Positions 19,338 to 28,932 of a stretch of 31,153 nucleotides of DNA are shown here, piece after piece. The number at the start of each line of letters is the position of its first letter. The first letter of the stretch is position 1. A program made the translations under genes and the position numbers. The DNA is taken from the NCBI GenBank assembly GCA_900642245.1, contig CAAAJI010000049.1, positions 11,384 through 42,536 on the forward strand, in the 5' to 3' direction. Under the pieces are notes generated by a model that did not search any database, had not been told where the DNA came from, and saw only the letters and a list, made by a program, of their open reading frames with translations. This DNA is from Fragilaria radians (taxonomy: Eukaryota; Bacillariophyta; Fragilariophyceae; Fragilariales; Fragilariaceae).

Positions 19338-19615
19338 TGTTGCGTCTACCAAAATGAGAGTTGAATCAAAGTAATCAAGAGTGACACCGGATGATGTCAG
19401 GAGAAAGGTTTGAAAGAGCAAATAAGCTAAACGTACAATACATGAATGACAAATGCGGACTCAACAAATCAACCAAACTAAGTGGGAACGAAATCGCAAC
19501 TAATCAATTATAATCATAATTCGGCAATCATAGGTTTTAAAAGTCATTAATTAATTGTTAATATAAGCAAACATAAAATAATGGATTTTGCGTCTTGATT
19601 TGGTCTTGCCAAATT
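19338..19615 (+). repeat. right LTR of the copia element
   Basis: It starts TGTTG immediately after the GGGAGGG polypurine tract and contains the same two blocks as the left LTR, with about 60 bp extra in between. The end is not defined. Confidence 0.65.
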
Positions 19616-20145
19616 TGATAAAGTTATGCAAGAATAACTTGGACATGGAATCAATTTACCATTGGACTTCAGACATCAACTTGGTGATTATGTTCCATTA
19701 ACCATGGCTAAGATTACAAATTTCGAATTTGAAAAGTGAACAATGACACAAAGGAAGAGATACATGTCAGACATTACTGGTCTGTCAAAAGGGGGATTTT
19801 TGTTGCAGCTATCAAAAGTTAACAGAGCGATGACAAAAGCGGGCAAAGAAAGGAGGAGGAGAATGGCAGAATCGTTAGTATCAGCAAAAATTGCACTCTG
19901 TATTTTTCTTCTAGATGGCGCTTCGTATTATCTGAACGCCAAGGCCTTTTGAAAAACATAAGGTGCTTAGGTTATCCTTTCATTATCACCATTCACATCA
20001 TCTCTGCCAAATTCGCAAATCTGTTTCAGTTCACCAGCCTTTTTTTTGTTTTTTTTAAGCACTGGTGTGAAGTGCAACAAAAGAAAACAGTACAGTACGA
20101 CCAAAGCCTCCTTTGCATAAAATAAAATTCATAACAGCAAAAGCA
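19616..20145. other. intergenic, upstream of ATP12
   Basis: A 69-codon ATG ORF (19743-19952) has no recognisable domain and is doubtful. A T-rich run at 20040-20056 precedes the ATP12 ATG by about 90 bp. No TATA box was identified. Confidence 0.4.
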
Positions 20146-21198
20146 ATGTGGAGAGGATTTCCATGTCGACCGAGGAGTTACTATTGTTTCAAAGAGTTAT
20201 TGCATCGATCTGCATCAAACCAACGTGGTTTTTCATCTCGTGGTACAACGCTTCTTGGAGGTCGAAATAGATTCTACAAATACGTTGGTGTAACTGCTGT
20301 CGATTCTCCATGGGAGGAGCAAATTCCAGATCCTTTTTTGACTGTTGAATCACCTATCGCAGCTGGCGTTGATGGTACACAAAGTGCTTCTGGTGTGCAA
20401 TTAAAAATACCTGAAAACCAAATCAAGAAAGAACTATTATTTCCACAGAAACAAGGTTCAAAAGATTGCAATAAAAGGTCGGATTGGTTCGGAGTTACAT
20501 TAGATGGAAGAATTGTTAAGACTCCTTTGGGACAGACTTTAGCAGTTCCCTCAGAAATTTTAGCATGGGCTATCGCTGCCGAATGGGACTCACAAGAAAC
20601 GTATCTAAGGCCAGCTCAGATGCCACTCATGACTCTAGTTTGCACAGCCTTAGACCAAACGACTGCATCCCCTGATACATTTCGATCGAATTGTCTCAAA
20701 TATTTATCAACCGATACCACTTGTTACTGGTCTGAACCAGAAGAAGATCGAATCCTCCATAAAAAGCAGGAGCAATCGTGGACTGCCATTCATGAACATT
20801 GCCAACAAATACTGGGAGGCCGAGCCGCCATAAGTCTTGGGTCTGCTAATGGCATTCTCCTATCCAGGGCGAATGACAGAAAGTCGATTGGATTACCTCA
20901 TCCTCCGACAGTTTTTGAAAATGCTCGTCGCTTCGTTCATTCCTTAGATGCCTGGCACTTGACAGCACTATCATCTGCGGCTACTGAAGCAAAGTCTATG
21001 CTATGCGCGATGTCACTCATGACTGGAGGCTTATCGCCAAAAGACGCAGTGAGAGCAGCTAGAATTGAGGAGGAGTTTCAAATTGAAATTTGGGGTATGG
21101 TAGAGGGACAACACGATTATGATAGGCTAAACTGCTCCATTCAGATGCATGCGGCGCACTTTCTCTTCTCTTCCATTACTGTTGATAATTCGCTTTGA
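20146..21198 (+). CDS. ATP12: ATP12 chaperone, mitochondrial F1-ATPase assembly
   Basis: The protein has 350 residues from the first in-frame ATG; the frame upstream has no ATG. The first about 40 residues are rich in Arg, Ser and aromatic residues and free of acids over long stretches, as in a mitochondrial presequence. The family hallmarks follow: RFYKYVGV, WFGVTLDGRIVKTPLGQTLAVP, LAWAIAAEWDSQ, MPLMTLVCTALDQ, KYLSTDTTCYW, and the C-terminal helix bundle with LSSAATEAKSMLCAMSL and EEEFQIEIWGMVEGQHDYD. ATP12 (ATPAF2 in animals) binds the F1 alpha subunit and prevents its aggregation before alpha3beta3 assembly in the matrix. Length is similar to yeast Atp12 with its presequence. No intron is needed. 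Confidence 0.9.
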   Translation: MWRGFPCRPRSYYCFKELLHRSASNQRGFSSRGTTLLGGRNRFYKYVGVTAVDSPWEEQIPDPFLTVESPIAAGVDGTQSASGVQLKIPENQIKKELLFPQKQGSKDCNKRSDWFGVTLDGRIVKTPLGQTLAVPSEILAWAIAAEWDSQETYLRPAQMPLMTLVCTALDQTTASPDTFRSNCLKYLSTDTTCYWSEPEEDRILHKKQEQSWTAIHEHCQQILGGRAAISLGSANGILLSRANDRKSIGLPHPPTVFENARRFVHSLDAWHLTALSSAATEAKSMLCAMSLMTGGLSPKDAVRAARIEEEFQIEIWGMVEGQHDYDRLNCSIQMHAAHFLFSSITVDNSL

Positions 21199-22358
21199 AG
21201 AGAAAAAGTTTGTTTAAGATTTTTGTAATCGCGCTTCAAATCATAATGCGGATTGGGCCTTTGGTTACAATGATTCTAAGCTCCAAGAATAGAATGAATC
21301 GTTTCGGTTTGGACATAAACCATCAATTCACCGATTATAAGTTGATCATCATTCCGTTGAAATGGAAAACAGCGGTCATTGTTTTTACTTGCAATAAAAA
21401 ATTTGACACTTTTTTGTAAAGAAATTATTTAACTGTTACTTTCTTCTCGGTCACAACTGCAATTGTAAAGGATCGTTTTAGTTTGGGACTAGCAACTCGT
21501 GGAATAGGGGATCATAAACCCCAATCTTTAAAGGAAAATAGGCTTTCATACAGGCAAAGAATGTTAATTTAGAGAACCATACTCTGACACAACCAATCGC
21601 TGCGCCATCCGATAAATCCAGCATCGCTTGTACAACAATTACATCAACTCAACAAAGTTAACATGCAGAAAGGAATATAGGTTTACCTGGATGGATAACA
21701 GACAGCTTGAAACTTCACCATGCAAGCTAAATTAGAGATTGGATACCCTTAGAAATTACCAGGAAACGTGACTTTGCCCCTTTGACTCTCAGAAGCCATT
21801 CAACTATAGATCACGGTTCATATTCCATAACCTGAATGGAAGTATTGATGATTGTATATTCGAATTATTAATGCACGGACGAACAAATGATTGAAAAGTA
21901 CTCCTTGTTTTGGAGTCGCAATGTTTGTGCTGAGGCAGTAGATATCCAACCCCATCAGGTTTCCTGGTATTTTCTTAATGCCAGACGATGCCCTCCATTT
22001 TGAAGGATCCTGGAACAGTCATTCCAGTTAGATTCACTGGTTGGCATTGCAGCAAAATTTAAAGAGGACAGTGAGAGTGATTCGGGGGCAAAGATTTCTC
22101 ATTTGCCAACCAAGAATATGTATGAGTCAGACGATATATGAATTAGATGCGCCACGCTTATACAATGTGAAAAACTTGGGGACATCGACATTATTTGTGA
22201 TGCACGTTTGTTCTTTTCACCTATTCCGATATTCCTGTCATTGAGTCGTGAAAACTGACGTGTTCACTGTGTCACCTCAACTGTACTTTTTTATGAGTAT
22301 GCAATTAGATCAGAGCAAATGTGCATTAATTATTTACGGTTTAAATTCTACCTTCATC
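21199..22358. other. intergenic between ATP12 and DUF1995 gene
   Basis: This is 1.16 kb with only short ORFs of poor composition. An unrecognised upstream exon of the DUF1995 gene cannot be excluded, but none is needed. No repeat or RNA gene was seen. Confidence 0.4.
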
Positions 22359-23414
22359 ATGCCTTCGTTTAGAAGCACTTTTTGTCTCCTAGCTACTATA
22401 AACTTTATTGATTCATTTACACTACAAAGTTCATTGCCTATAGCTTTCAAATCAACTAGATTGGAACAATCTAGACATGATGAAGATGTCGAGAAGTTGC
22501 GTCAGAAAGTGGCAAGTATTCGTGCTGAAATCGCGCAATTGGAAGGGAAAACAGTGGAAGAAGTAACAAAAGAGGCGATGGAGAAAGAGAGGACCAAAAA
22601 CACTCCGAAAGATGTTAAGAATCAGGGTACGGAGAGCGCTTCATCCTTTGATAGGGGAAGAATGATTGACGTTCCACAGGATATCGATAGTATGATTTAT
22701 CAGGCTGCCAGGGCCGTGGAGATGGCATATCGTGATGGGATAAAACGTCAAACTGTTAGGCTGGCCCTAGTACCTGAAGGTACCTCATTCCGTGAGTTAA
22801 ATGAATGGCCAGGTGGAGCCCAGCAAATGTATCGAGAAGCTGCGAAGCCACTTACAACTTCATTGTTGCGTGAAATAAGACTTTCTCCGCAGCAAACTCT
22901 GCCTCCCAATATCGTTGCTCAAGATATTTGGGATTTTGATGGATCTGCCTTGCTGACCGCTGAGGGTCGTGAAAGTGCCACAACTGATGTACAAGCGCTC
23001 GTCTTCCCAAATACAGACGTTAAGTACATCCAAGATATTGCTGCAATCGATGAGAGTGCTGGGGATAGACTTTTCCTACTAATCAATCCATTTTGGAGAA
23101 ATATCGAGTCATGGGGTTTCAACCTACTTGCACCTGGAGCGAAAGGGAAAGCACAAACGACTATCTTTGACAAGGGATATGACGAGACTTATGTTTATCT
23201 CCGATTCAGCGTGAGAGGTGAAGATTGTGTTGCAATTAAATTTTATCCTTACGACTGGCAAATATTTGCTTATGGAGAAACTGATTCAGGGTGGGAGCGT
23301 CCCATCAGATTAGGCTCTAGCAAAGATGAACCAAAGAGTGAACAGATCACAGAACTATTGAACCAAAGGTCAGAGTTCAGATTATCTAAAACAATGAGAC
23401 GACTTTCTCGATAA
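22359..23414 (+). CDS. plastid DUF1995 domain protein
   Basis: I chose the ATG at 22359, which gives 351 residues beginning with a signal-peptide-like leader (MPSFRSTFCLLATINFIDS) followed by FTLQ and a basic, Ser-rich stretch. That fits the bipartite plastid targeting of diatoms, with Phe after the cleavage site. In-frame ATGs at 22293 and 22299 would hide this leader. A coiled coil (about residues 45-85) leads to the DUF1995 domain (about 110-340): IYQAARAVEMAYRDGIKRQ, TVRLALVPEG, then FDGSALLTAEG, LFLLINPFWRN and the GWERPIRLG end. DUF1995 includes the photosystem II accumulation factor LPA3 of plants. The exact role here is unknown. Its stop codon is 21 bp from that of MDH, which converges on it. 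Confidence 0.8.
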   Translation: MPSFRSTFCLLATINFIDSFTLQSSLPIAFKSTRLEQSRHDEDVEKLRQKVASIRAEIAQLEGKTVEEVTKEAMEKERTKNTPKDVKNQGTESASSFDRGRMIDVPQDIDSMIYQAARAVEMAYRDGIKRQTVRLALVPEGTSFRELNEWPGGAQQMYREAAKPLTTSLLREIRLSPQQTLPPNIVAQDIWDFDGSALLTAEGRESATTDVQALVFPNTDVKYIQDIAAIDESAGDRLFLLINPFWRNIESWGFNLLAPGAKGKAQTTIFDKGYDETYVYLRFSVRGEDCVAIKFYPYDWQIFAYGETDSGWERPIRLGSSKDEPKSEQITELLNQRSEFRLSKTMRRLSR

Positions 23415-23435
23415 TAATCTAAATACTTTAAATGA

Positions 23436-24473
23436 TTACTTCTTTGCGAAATCTATTCCTTTCTGAATTTGACTCTTTAACTCTGGCATCATTTTATCAA
23501 ACCAAGCTTGTTCGTATGGACTTAGCGTGCCAAAAGGGAGAACTTCTTCAATGCCATTTTTTCCGAATTTGCATGGTGATGCAAAATAAGTTGCATCAGT
23601 TAGGGAGGACTCAACAAATGCGCATTGCACAACATCTTCACCTCTCATCGCTTTCAATACATTTTCTGTAAACAGGAAACCAGCATAAGCCATACTTAGA
23701 GTAGCACTTCCAGCACCAGCCTTGGCCTTGACCACCTCATCGCCCCCAAATTGAGTGCGAACCGTCAACGCCTCTCTTGTTTCGTCGGTTAGAGATATTC
23801 CTGAAAGTTGAGAGAAAAGAGGAAGTATGGTGATTCCAGCATGACCACCAATCACGGTCACATTTACATCTTGAGGGTCTAATCCTTGATTTGCGGCAAT
23901 GAAAGTGTTGGCCCGGATCACATCCAGTGTAGTGACTCCAGCAAGCTTCTTAGGATTGTACACTCCCTTACTCTTAAGAATTTCGGCAGCGATAGGAACA
24001 GTTGAATTCACTGGATTGCTAATGATCGCAATGAGAGCATTAGGAGCAAATTCAGCGCATCCCTCTATCAAAGTTTTAACAATAGATGCATTGGTATTGA
24101 ATAAATCATCACGAGTCATTCCAGGTTTGCGGGGAACTCCAGCTGGAATAACAACAACATCACAACCATCCAATGCTTCTGCAAGACCCTTGTTATGAGT
24201 AGGTGGCCACGATCCGACACTTGGCAGATGCCCCGTTACTTTGGTCTTTGTGGGGATATGACTAAGGTCTGCAGCGACTCCTGGCGTTCCAATAATATCA
24301 TAAGTGGAAAGTGTATCAACTTCAGGTGACAACTTGAGCAACAATGATAGTGGTTGTCCAATACCTCCATTGGCACCCAAAACCGCTACCTTAGCAAGTG
24401 AGGCAGTGGAATTGTGGAAATTTCGATTGAGGCAGACTTTCGATGATTTGAGAAGTGAACGACTTGCCAACAT
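23436..24473 (-). CDS. MDH: malate dehydrogenase, mitochondrial, NAD-dependent
   Basis: The protein has 345 residues from an ATG, without introns. The first about 26 residues (Arg, Ser, Leu, Asn; no acids) form a mitochondrial presequence. The NAD-binding motif is GANGGIG (33-39). The substrate-loop arginines lie in RKPGMTRDDL (115-124), SNPVNS is at 152-157, and the active-site histidine is H211 in GGHAGITILPL. It catalyses malate + NAD+ to oxaloacetate + NADH in the TCA cycle and shuttles. Length and motifs match the bacterial/mitochondrial MDH group. The ending KGIDFAKK is complete. No peroxisomal signal is seen. Confidence 0.95.
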   Translation of the reverse strand: MLASRSLLKSSKVCLNRNFHNSTASLAKVAVLGANGGIGQPLSLLLKLSPEVDTLSTYDIIGTPGVAADLSHIPTKTKVTGHLPSVGSWPPTHNKGLAEALDGCDVVVIPAGVPRKPGMTRDDLFNTNASIVKTLIEGCAEFAPNALIAIISNPVNSTVPIAAEILKSKGVYNPKKLAGVTTLDVIRANTFIAANQGLDPQDVNVTVIGGHAGITILPLFSQLSGISLTDETREALTVRTQFGGDEVVKAKAGAGSATLSMAYAGFLFTENVLKAMRGEDVVQCAFVESSLTDATYFASPCKFGKNGIEEVLPFGTLSPYEQAWFDKMMPELKSQIQKGIDFAKK

Positions 24474-26160
24474 TTTTACAATTAGGTCGCAATTATGATG
24501 GAATACTAGAAAGATATCAAATCTGATGTAACTTAAATCGAAATTCCGACCCTTGAGACAAATTCATCCATCATATTCTACCAGATGGTTGACGAGCACA
24601 TTTCTTCTTAGGAGTTCGCATTTTCGATATCTCGGGAAAGTGTAGAAGTGTACCGGACAAAATACTCTATGAATGAAAATCAATGGATCGAAAGTTCATG
24701 AAAAATGGAATTAAACAATTGCAACAAGTTGCTAGAAACGGATCCTATATTACTGATATCATTCGAAAAAAAGCACGACCACTCTAAATGTTTCAGAGAA
24801 GCACCTAGATTCAAGAAAATAAGCAAAATATACACTAGAAATTAAAGAGCATAGTTTACTTATGACAAGGCAAAGGAAGCCAATTGCAATTTTAATTTGT
24901 ACTATGGGCTTAGATTATTGAAGTGACTGCCAAAGGAAAAAAACCAAAGAAATAAAGAAAAGGTAAAAAACAAGAAGAAATATCCAGAAGGTGTGTATTT
25001 AATGAGACCACTAAGTTTTTAACTTATACAATAATTCTGGAAGATTAAGCAGAAATTGTTCTAGGGGGAACATAGATGCCATTTTACAGAACGATATTTA
25101 TGCCAAGAAAACAGGTAACAGCTAGCCACGCGCACTCCATGTTAAGATGGACACAGTGACAAATTTTGATCTAAAATAGAATTCCTATAGTTTGATATTG
25201 TACTTAACTCTTTCGTACGGTGATTCACATAGTTTCAGTCGTACTAACTTTTCCAGCAATTCGCTTCTCATCATCACGAAACTTGGCTGACGGAAAATTA
25301 TTTTTTATTATCTTAGTAGATAATGGGAATCAAATTAAGAATTAAATAGTTACTTACTTAGGCCATGAATTGAGGTGGAAATCAATAGAATAGTCTTATT
25401 CATTTTTCTGTTTGCGAAGTTAGTAATTGAATACCGGCGCATCGATGCATCTTATCAGAAAGATACATTTTTTTATTGATTCATTGAGATACACTTGTAA
25501 CTTGTTTGAATACTCTCATAGTTTAATCTTCGCAAAGTCAGTTAGCTGTGATCATATCATCAGATTTTCTGAATTTGGAATTGGAACAAGTGTGATAAGG
25601 GTGTGATAGAAGAGTCAGTAGCATCAAATGTCAAAGACTTTGTGGATATTTTTTTAGCTTTCTTTCTGTCACTCTCCAACAAGAGAGCATAGCATTCAAT
25701 GAGGAATGACCATAAATTTTGAAACAACTATGCCGTAGTTTGAACTTGAAAGCAGGCTATTATTAATGAACTTCATGGGGGATCACTGTTTGCATCCTAT
25801 TTCTGCAAGGAAGTTAAACCATAACGCCTATTAAACGCCACGTTTTGCACAATATGCTTTTTTCATAATGTGCAATGCAATATGTGTTACACACATAATA
25901 CCTTTAGCTTCGGTTACACAAGATGAATTAGTAAAAGATTTTTTAACTGGCAGGTTAGGACTCGATAAACGTGAAGACAATTAATTGATAGTAGTCTCAC
26001 GTTATGCCAAAAAAGGGGTAATTGACCCCACTGACGTCACAAAATCGGAGTCGCCACTTGTCCTTAAAAACTTCATACAAAATTTGAGTCTGCAATGACC
26101 ACCTTACAGACCAAACTGTGCAGTATTTCCTATTGTTGACAAACATTCTTCATAAAGAGG
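24474..26160. other. 1.7-kb divergent intergenic region (MDH/PSTK)
   Basis: This is AT-rich sequence without convincing ORFs. Its left end should hold the MDH promoter and its right end the PSTK promoter, including the CRE-like site at 26032. No transposon motif, tRNA or other RNA gene was recognised. Confidence 0.5.
26016..26039 (+). promoter_or_regulatory. CRE-type palindrome TGACGTCA near PSTK
   Basis: TGACGTCA (26032-26039) lies 121 bp before the PSTK ATG and directly follows an inverted repeat GGGGT/ACCCC (26016-26030). TGACGTCA is the bZIP/CRE consensus, and related elements mediate CO2/cAMP responses in Phaeodactylum. Use here is inferred from sequence only. Confidence 0.45.
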
Positions 26161-27075
26161 ATGAAAACAACAGTGTTACTTCTTGTTGGATTACCCGGAT
26201 CCGGAAAGAGTACTTTGGCGAGACACTTATGTGAAATTAGGAAGCCGTCCTCTCACATCGAGTATGACGCCATCTCCAGATCAATTGACTCGCGAGATTC
26301 ATTGGACGCGTGGAATCAAAGTCGATCGATTGCATTAGAATATCTATCTACCGAGTTGAGGTCTCTATCATCACTTGTGATACTGGATGATAACTACCAC
26401 CTCAAGTCTATGAGAAAAGACGTGTACAGATTTTGTCAGGATAGTGTTTCGGAGGGTTGCATAATTCATTTTGGTGTTGTTTACGTAAACACACCACTTA
26501 AAGTATGTATGGAGAGGAATAAATTGAGGGAGGGTCAGCTCTTTGTCTCTGATGATGTTATATTGAAAATGGAGAAGTCTATTGAACCTCCAAATGAATC
26601 AAAAGCACCTTGGGATTCAAACACTATGCAATTCGATTACACTGACGACGAGAGGTTCATTAAGCTCTATGATTTTATCTATCAATTAGAGAAAGGAGCT
26701 CCATTGTCATGTTACAAGTTAAATCATAAGGAAGGGAAACAGATTCTTGATAGTCTTGAGTTTGAAAGGGAAAAGACTCGTCAGTCGAAGAGTCATGTTC
26801 ACGATCAGTGCCTAAGGAAATGGGTGGGCTTTGTAAGTCAGATTGATAATCGAAAGTGCAACGAAGCAAACGTGGCAAGAAGACATATTCTCGAAAAATT
26901 AAAGACCGGAATGTATAGCTCTCTAATGCCATTCGTAGGCCCATTTTGCGAAGAAGTATGCAATGGCTGGAAGCATGATCAAGTAGAAAGCTTAAAACTA
27001 AATTTGATGAAGTCTATGTACCCTACATTAATCACTATCTTGATACAACATTGTGCATCTTGTGCCATGCAATGA
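26161..27075 (+). CDS. PSTK: O-phosphoseryl-tRNA(Sec) kinase
   Basis: A single exon of 304 residues starts at the first ATG. A P-loop GLPGSGKST (10-18) opens the protein, followed by a second nucleotide-kinase motif LVILDDNYHLKSMRKDVY. The DDNxxxxSMR pattern is characteristic of PSTK. Next come FGVVYVNTPLKVCMERNKLR and the KMEKSIEPPNESKAPWDSNT loop, which marks PSTK against other P-loop kinases. The enzyme phosphorylates Ser-tRNA(Sec) so that SepSecS can make Sec-tRNA(Sec). It implies that this organism makes selenoproteins, as diatoms do. The C-terminal helical part binds the tRNA acceptor arm in the known structures. Its 3' end overlaps the HisA gene by 41 bp on the other strand. Confidence 0.85.
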   Translation: MKTTVLLLVGLPGSGKSTLARHLCEIRKPSSHIEYDAISRSIDSRDSLDAWNQSRSIALEYLSTELRSLSSLVILDDNYHLKSMRKDVYRFCQDSVSEGCIIHFGVVYVNTPLKVCMERNKLREGQLFVSDDVILKMEKSIEPPNESKAPWDSNTMQFDYTDDERFIKLYDFIYQLEKGAPLSCYKLNHKEGKQILDSLEFEREKTRQSKSHVHDQCLRKWVGFVSQIDNRKCNEANVARRHILEKLKTGMYSSLMPFVGPFCEEVCNGWKHDQVESLKLNLMKSMYPTLITILIQHCASCAMQ

Positions 27076-27823
27076 CATCATCATACTTTAGCTTTCCTCC
27101 AAAACAATCTAAGGCGCTACCAATTGTTAAGTCAACTTTTCCATTTCCAACATCAAATACAAGATTCATATCATCAATCGAACGCACACCTCCTGCATAA
27201 GTAACAGGTATTGGCGAACACTTCCCCAATAGAATCACCAGATCTTGCAGTATACCACATTGTTTTCCTTCTACATCAACACCATGAACGAGGAATTCAT
27301 CGCAGTAAAGTGAAAGATTTCGTAAGGTATGTTCATCGACAGTTACATTAGTATATTTTTGCCATCGATCAGTCACAACATAATAAGGTCCTTCTGGCTC
27401 TTCAGGCTTTCTTCGACAAGAAAGATCGAGGACAAGTCGTTCCTTCCCGACGATCTGGACTAGTGTACGTAATCGATCATAATCTATTGTCCCATCATGA
27501 AACACATGAGATGTCACAATCACGTGCGAAGCACCTGCATCCAACCATTCTCGAGCATTAGAATCGTTTATTCCTCCTCCAATCTGAAGACCTTGGGGGT
27601 AAGCATTCAAAGCTGATTTCGCCGCTTCGTCATTTCCAGGTCCGAGTTTGATAACATGACCTCCTAGCAATTGATCTCGTTGATACATCTCGGCAAATTC
27701 CGCAGCTGGTTTGTCTGTCGCAAAATTTTCATGAGGCGACTCTTCTGCACTATCTTTCAACGTCGATCCTACTATTTGTTTCACTTTTCCATTGTGGAGG
27801 TCAATACAAGGACGGAACTTCAT
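27035..27823 (-). CDS. HIS6: phosphoribosyl-formimino-AICAR-P isomerase (HisA/HIS6)
   Basis: The protein has 262 residues from an ATG, with no transit peptide visible. It is the eukaryotic HIS6 type of the (beta/alpha)8 HisA family: FRPCIDLHNGKVKQIVG (catalytic D8), GGHVIKLGPGND, LQIGGGIND (phosphate site), ASHVIVTSHVF, LVLDLSCRRK, EFLVHGVDVEGKQCGI and PVTYAGGV (second phosphate site). It carries out the Amadori isomerisation of ProFAR to PRFAR, the fourth step of histidine synthesis. The end (DDVIAWHKMHN) is the normal end of HIS6, so the overlap with PSTK lies inside both coding regions. It is divergent from the next gene over 467 bp. Confidence 0.93.
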   Translation of the reverse strand: MKFRPCIDLHNGKVKQIVGSTLKDSAEESPHENFATDKPAAEFAEMYQRDQLLGGHVIKLGPGNDEAAKSALNAYPQGLQIGGGINDSNAREWLDAGASHVIVTSHVFHDGTIDYDRLRTLVQIVGKERLVLDLSCRRKPEEPEGPYYVVTDRWQKYTNVTVDEHTLRNLSLYCDEFLVHGVDVEGKQCGILQDLVILLGKCSPIPVTYAGGVRSIDDMNLVFDVGNGKVDLTIGSALDCFGGKLKYDDVIAWHKMHNVVSR

Positions 27824-28290
27824 CGCAGCCTACAAACCAATGGGTTGATGTGATTACTGGTGCTACACTGGATCCCTGAAATCACTTTAGGTGTCACAAT
27901 TATCAAGTACTTGTTACTTGCTTGTTACGGATAAAGGACGTACTACTTTAACTTAAAATCGTGACAAATCTTTATCAGATGTAAAGCTATGATCTACCTT
28001 AGTATCATTTCTGCAATTCTGATGCTTCTCTTTCTAAAAAATTAGAATGTTACAAGACATAGTATATGCTACTATTATTGTTTTATGAAATGAGGGTATC
28101 ATCATAATCCTACAAATTGTTTTAAAAGCTTATGGTGTGAAATAAATGTGTCCGAAAATAACTTTTTTTTGTTTGCAATTATATATACAGGTAAATAATC
28201 GCATGCATACATCAGCCAGGTACTTATTTATGCTTCTCAATAATCCGGATTTGGTCAAATTTGTCATCACTTCTTTCTTCATCATCTAGC
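27824..28290. other. divergent intergenic region (HisA / Lys-rich protein)
   Basis: A spacer of 467 bp, AT-rich with a T run near 28160-28170. It presumably holds both promoters. No motif could be assigned. Confidence 0.4.
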
Positions 28291-28932
28291 ATGATATTAT
28301 CCCCCTTGGCAGGAAACCTTAATGTTCTTCAGTTTTGCGTATCGAGTGCTAGTAGGTACGCCTTCATTGCATGGAAGGAAAATCAATTCATGGACCCACG
28401 AGATCGAGATGCGAAACTTGCCAAAGCAAAAGAAAAACAGGCACTTCTGGATAGAGCGTTTGATCGCATTATTGGATCTCAATTGAAGAAAATCTCGTCG
28501 ATAAAACAAGTTTCGGGAGAAGACGAGGAGAACTACCGGAAAAGTCTCGAAGATGAGAGAGTTAAAGCTTCGAAACGAAAGAGAAAAACACTTTCGAAAG
28601 AGCATGAGGAATTAGCTCGGACTACAGGTCTGAGCGGGCAAGTTGTTGCCCTTATGACAAAAGAAAAATTTGATGATGACGACGACGATGATGATGATAG
28701 CAGAGATTTCAAAAAGGCAAAAAAGAAGAAGAAGAGAAAGAAAGAAAAACGAAGCAATCGTGAGGAGAGAGCTCTTGGCGAAAGAAAATCACGAAAAACA
28801 AAAAAGAGTCGACGGAAGCATCACAAAAGTAGACAATCGTGCAGTAGTGACGACTCTTCATCAAATGGAGAAGAAAGCAACGACTCTCCTCATAAGGAGC
28901 AAATAGAGGCTGTGAAAACAATCAAAGGATAA
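28291..28932 (+). CDS. Lys/Asp-rich, probably nuclear protein, unknown
   Basis: The ATG at 28291 gives 213 residues. A conserved-looking segment FIAWKENQFMDPRDRD, then KLAKAKEKQALLDRAFDRII (about 25-63), is followed by charged helices, a run of nine Asp (about 129-137) and a long Lys/Arg-rich tail with many potential nuclear-localisation signals, ending in Ser/Asp repeats. There is no catalytic domain. The composition suggests a nuclear or nucleolar RNA-associated protein, but I cannot name a family. The start is uncertain. The first 20 residues are weak, and AG acceptors near 28312 and 28331 could mean an upstream exon; an internal ATG at 28390 would lose part of the conserved segment. Confidence 0.6.
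   Translation: MILSPLAGNLNVLQFCVSSASRYAFIAWKENQFMDPRDRDAKLAKAKEKQALLDRAFDRIIGSQLKKISSIKQVSGEDEENYRKSLEDERVKASKRKRKTLSKEHEELARTTGLSGQVVALMTKEKFDDDDDDDDDSRDFKKAKKKKKRKKEKRSNREERALGERKSRKTKKSRRKHHKSRQSCSSDDSSSNGEESNDSPHKEQIEAVKTIKG

Larger units (their letters stand above)
17458..19615 (+). mobile_element. decayed, internally deleted Ty1/copia LTR retrotransposon
   Basis: Two direct repeats flank gag and pol relics in the correct order and orientation. The left LTR starts TGTCGAATCTACC at 17458 and the right one TGTTGCGTCTACC at 19338. They match over 17461-17514 against 19341-19392 and over 17569-17621 against 19496-19548, about 80 percent by eye. The right LTR is directly preceded by a polypurine tract GGGAGGG (19331-19337). 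Inside are gag (from 17809) and the C-terminal RNase H part of pol (to about 19320). Protease, integrase and most of RT are missing. LTR right ends (about 17679 and 19615) are approximate, and no target duplication was confirmed. Confidence 0.75.

Noticed and set aside
19743..19952. 69-codon ATG ORF with a basic centre
   Set aside because: Too short and without a recognisable motif. It lies between the copia right LTR and the ATP12 promoter.
21195..21419. ORF overlapping the ATP12 stop codon
   Set aside because: It begins at a non-ATG codon, has random composition, and follows a complete ATP12 gene.
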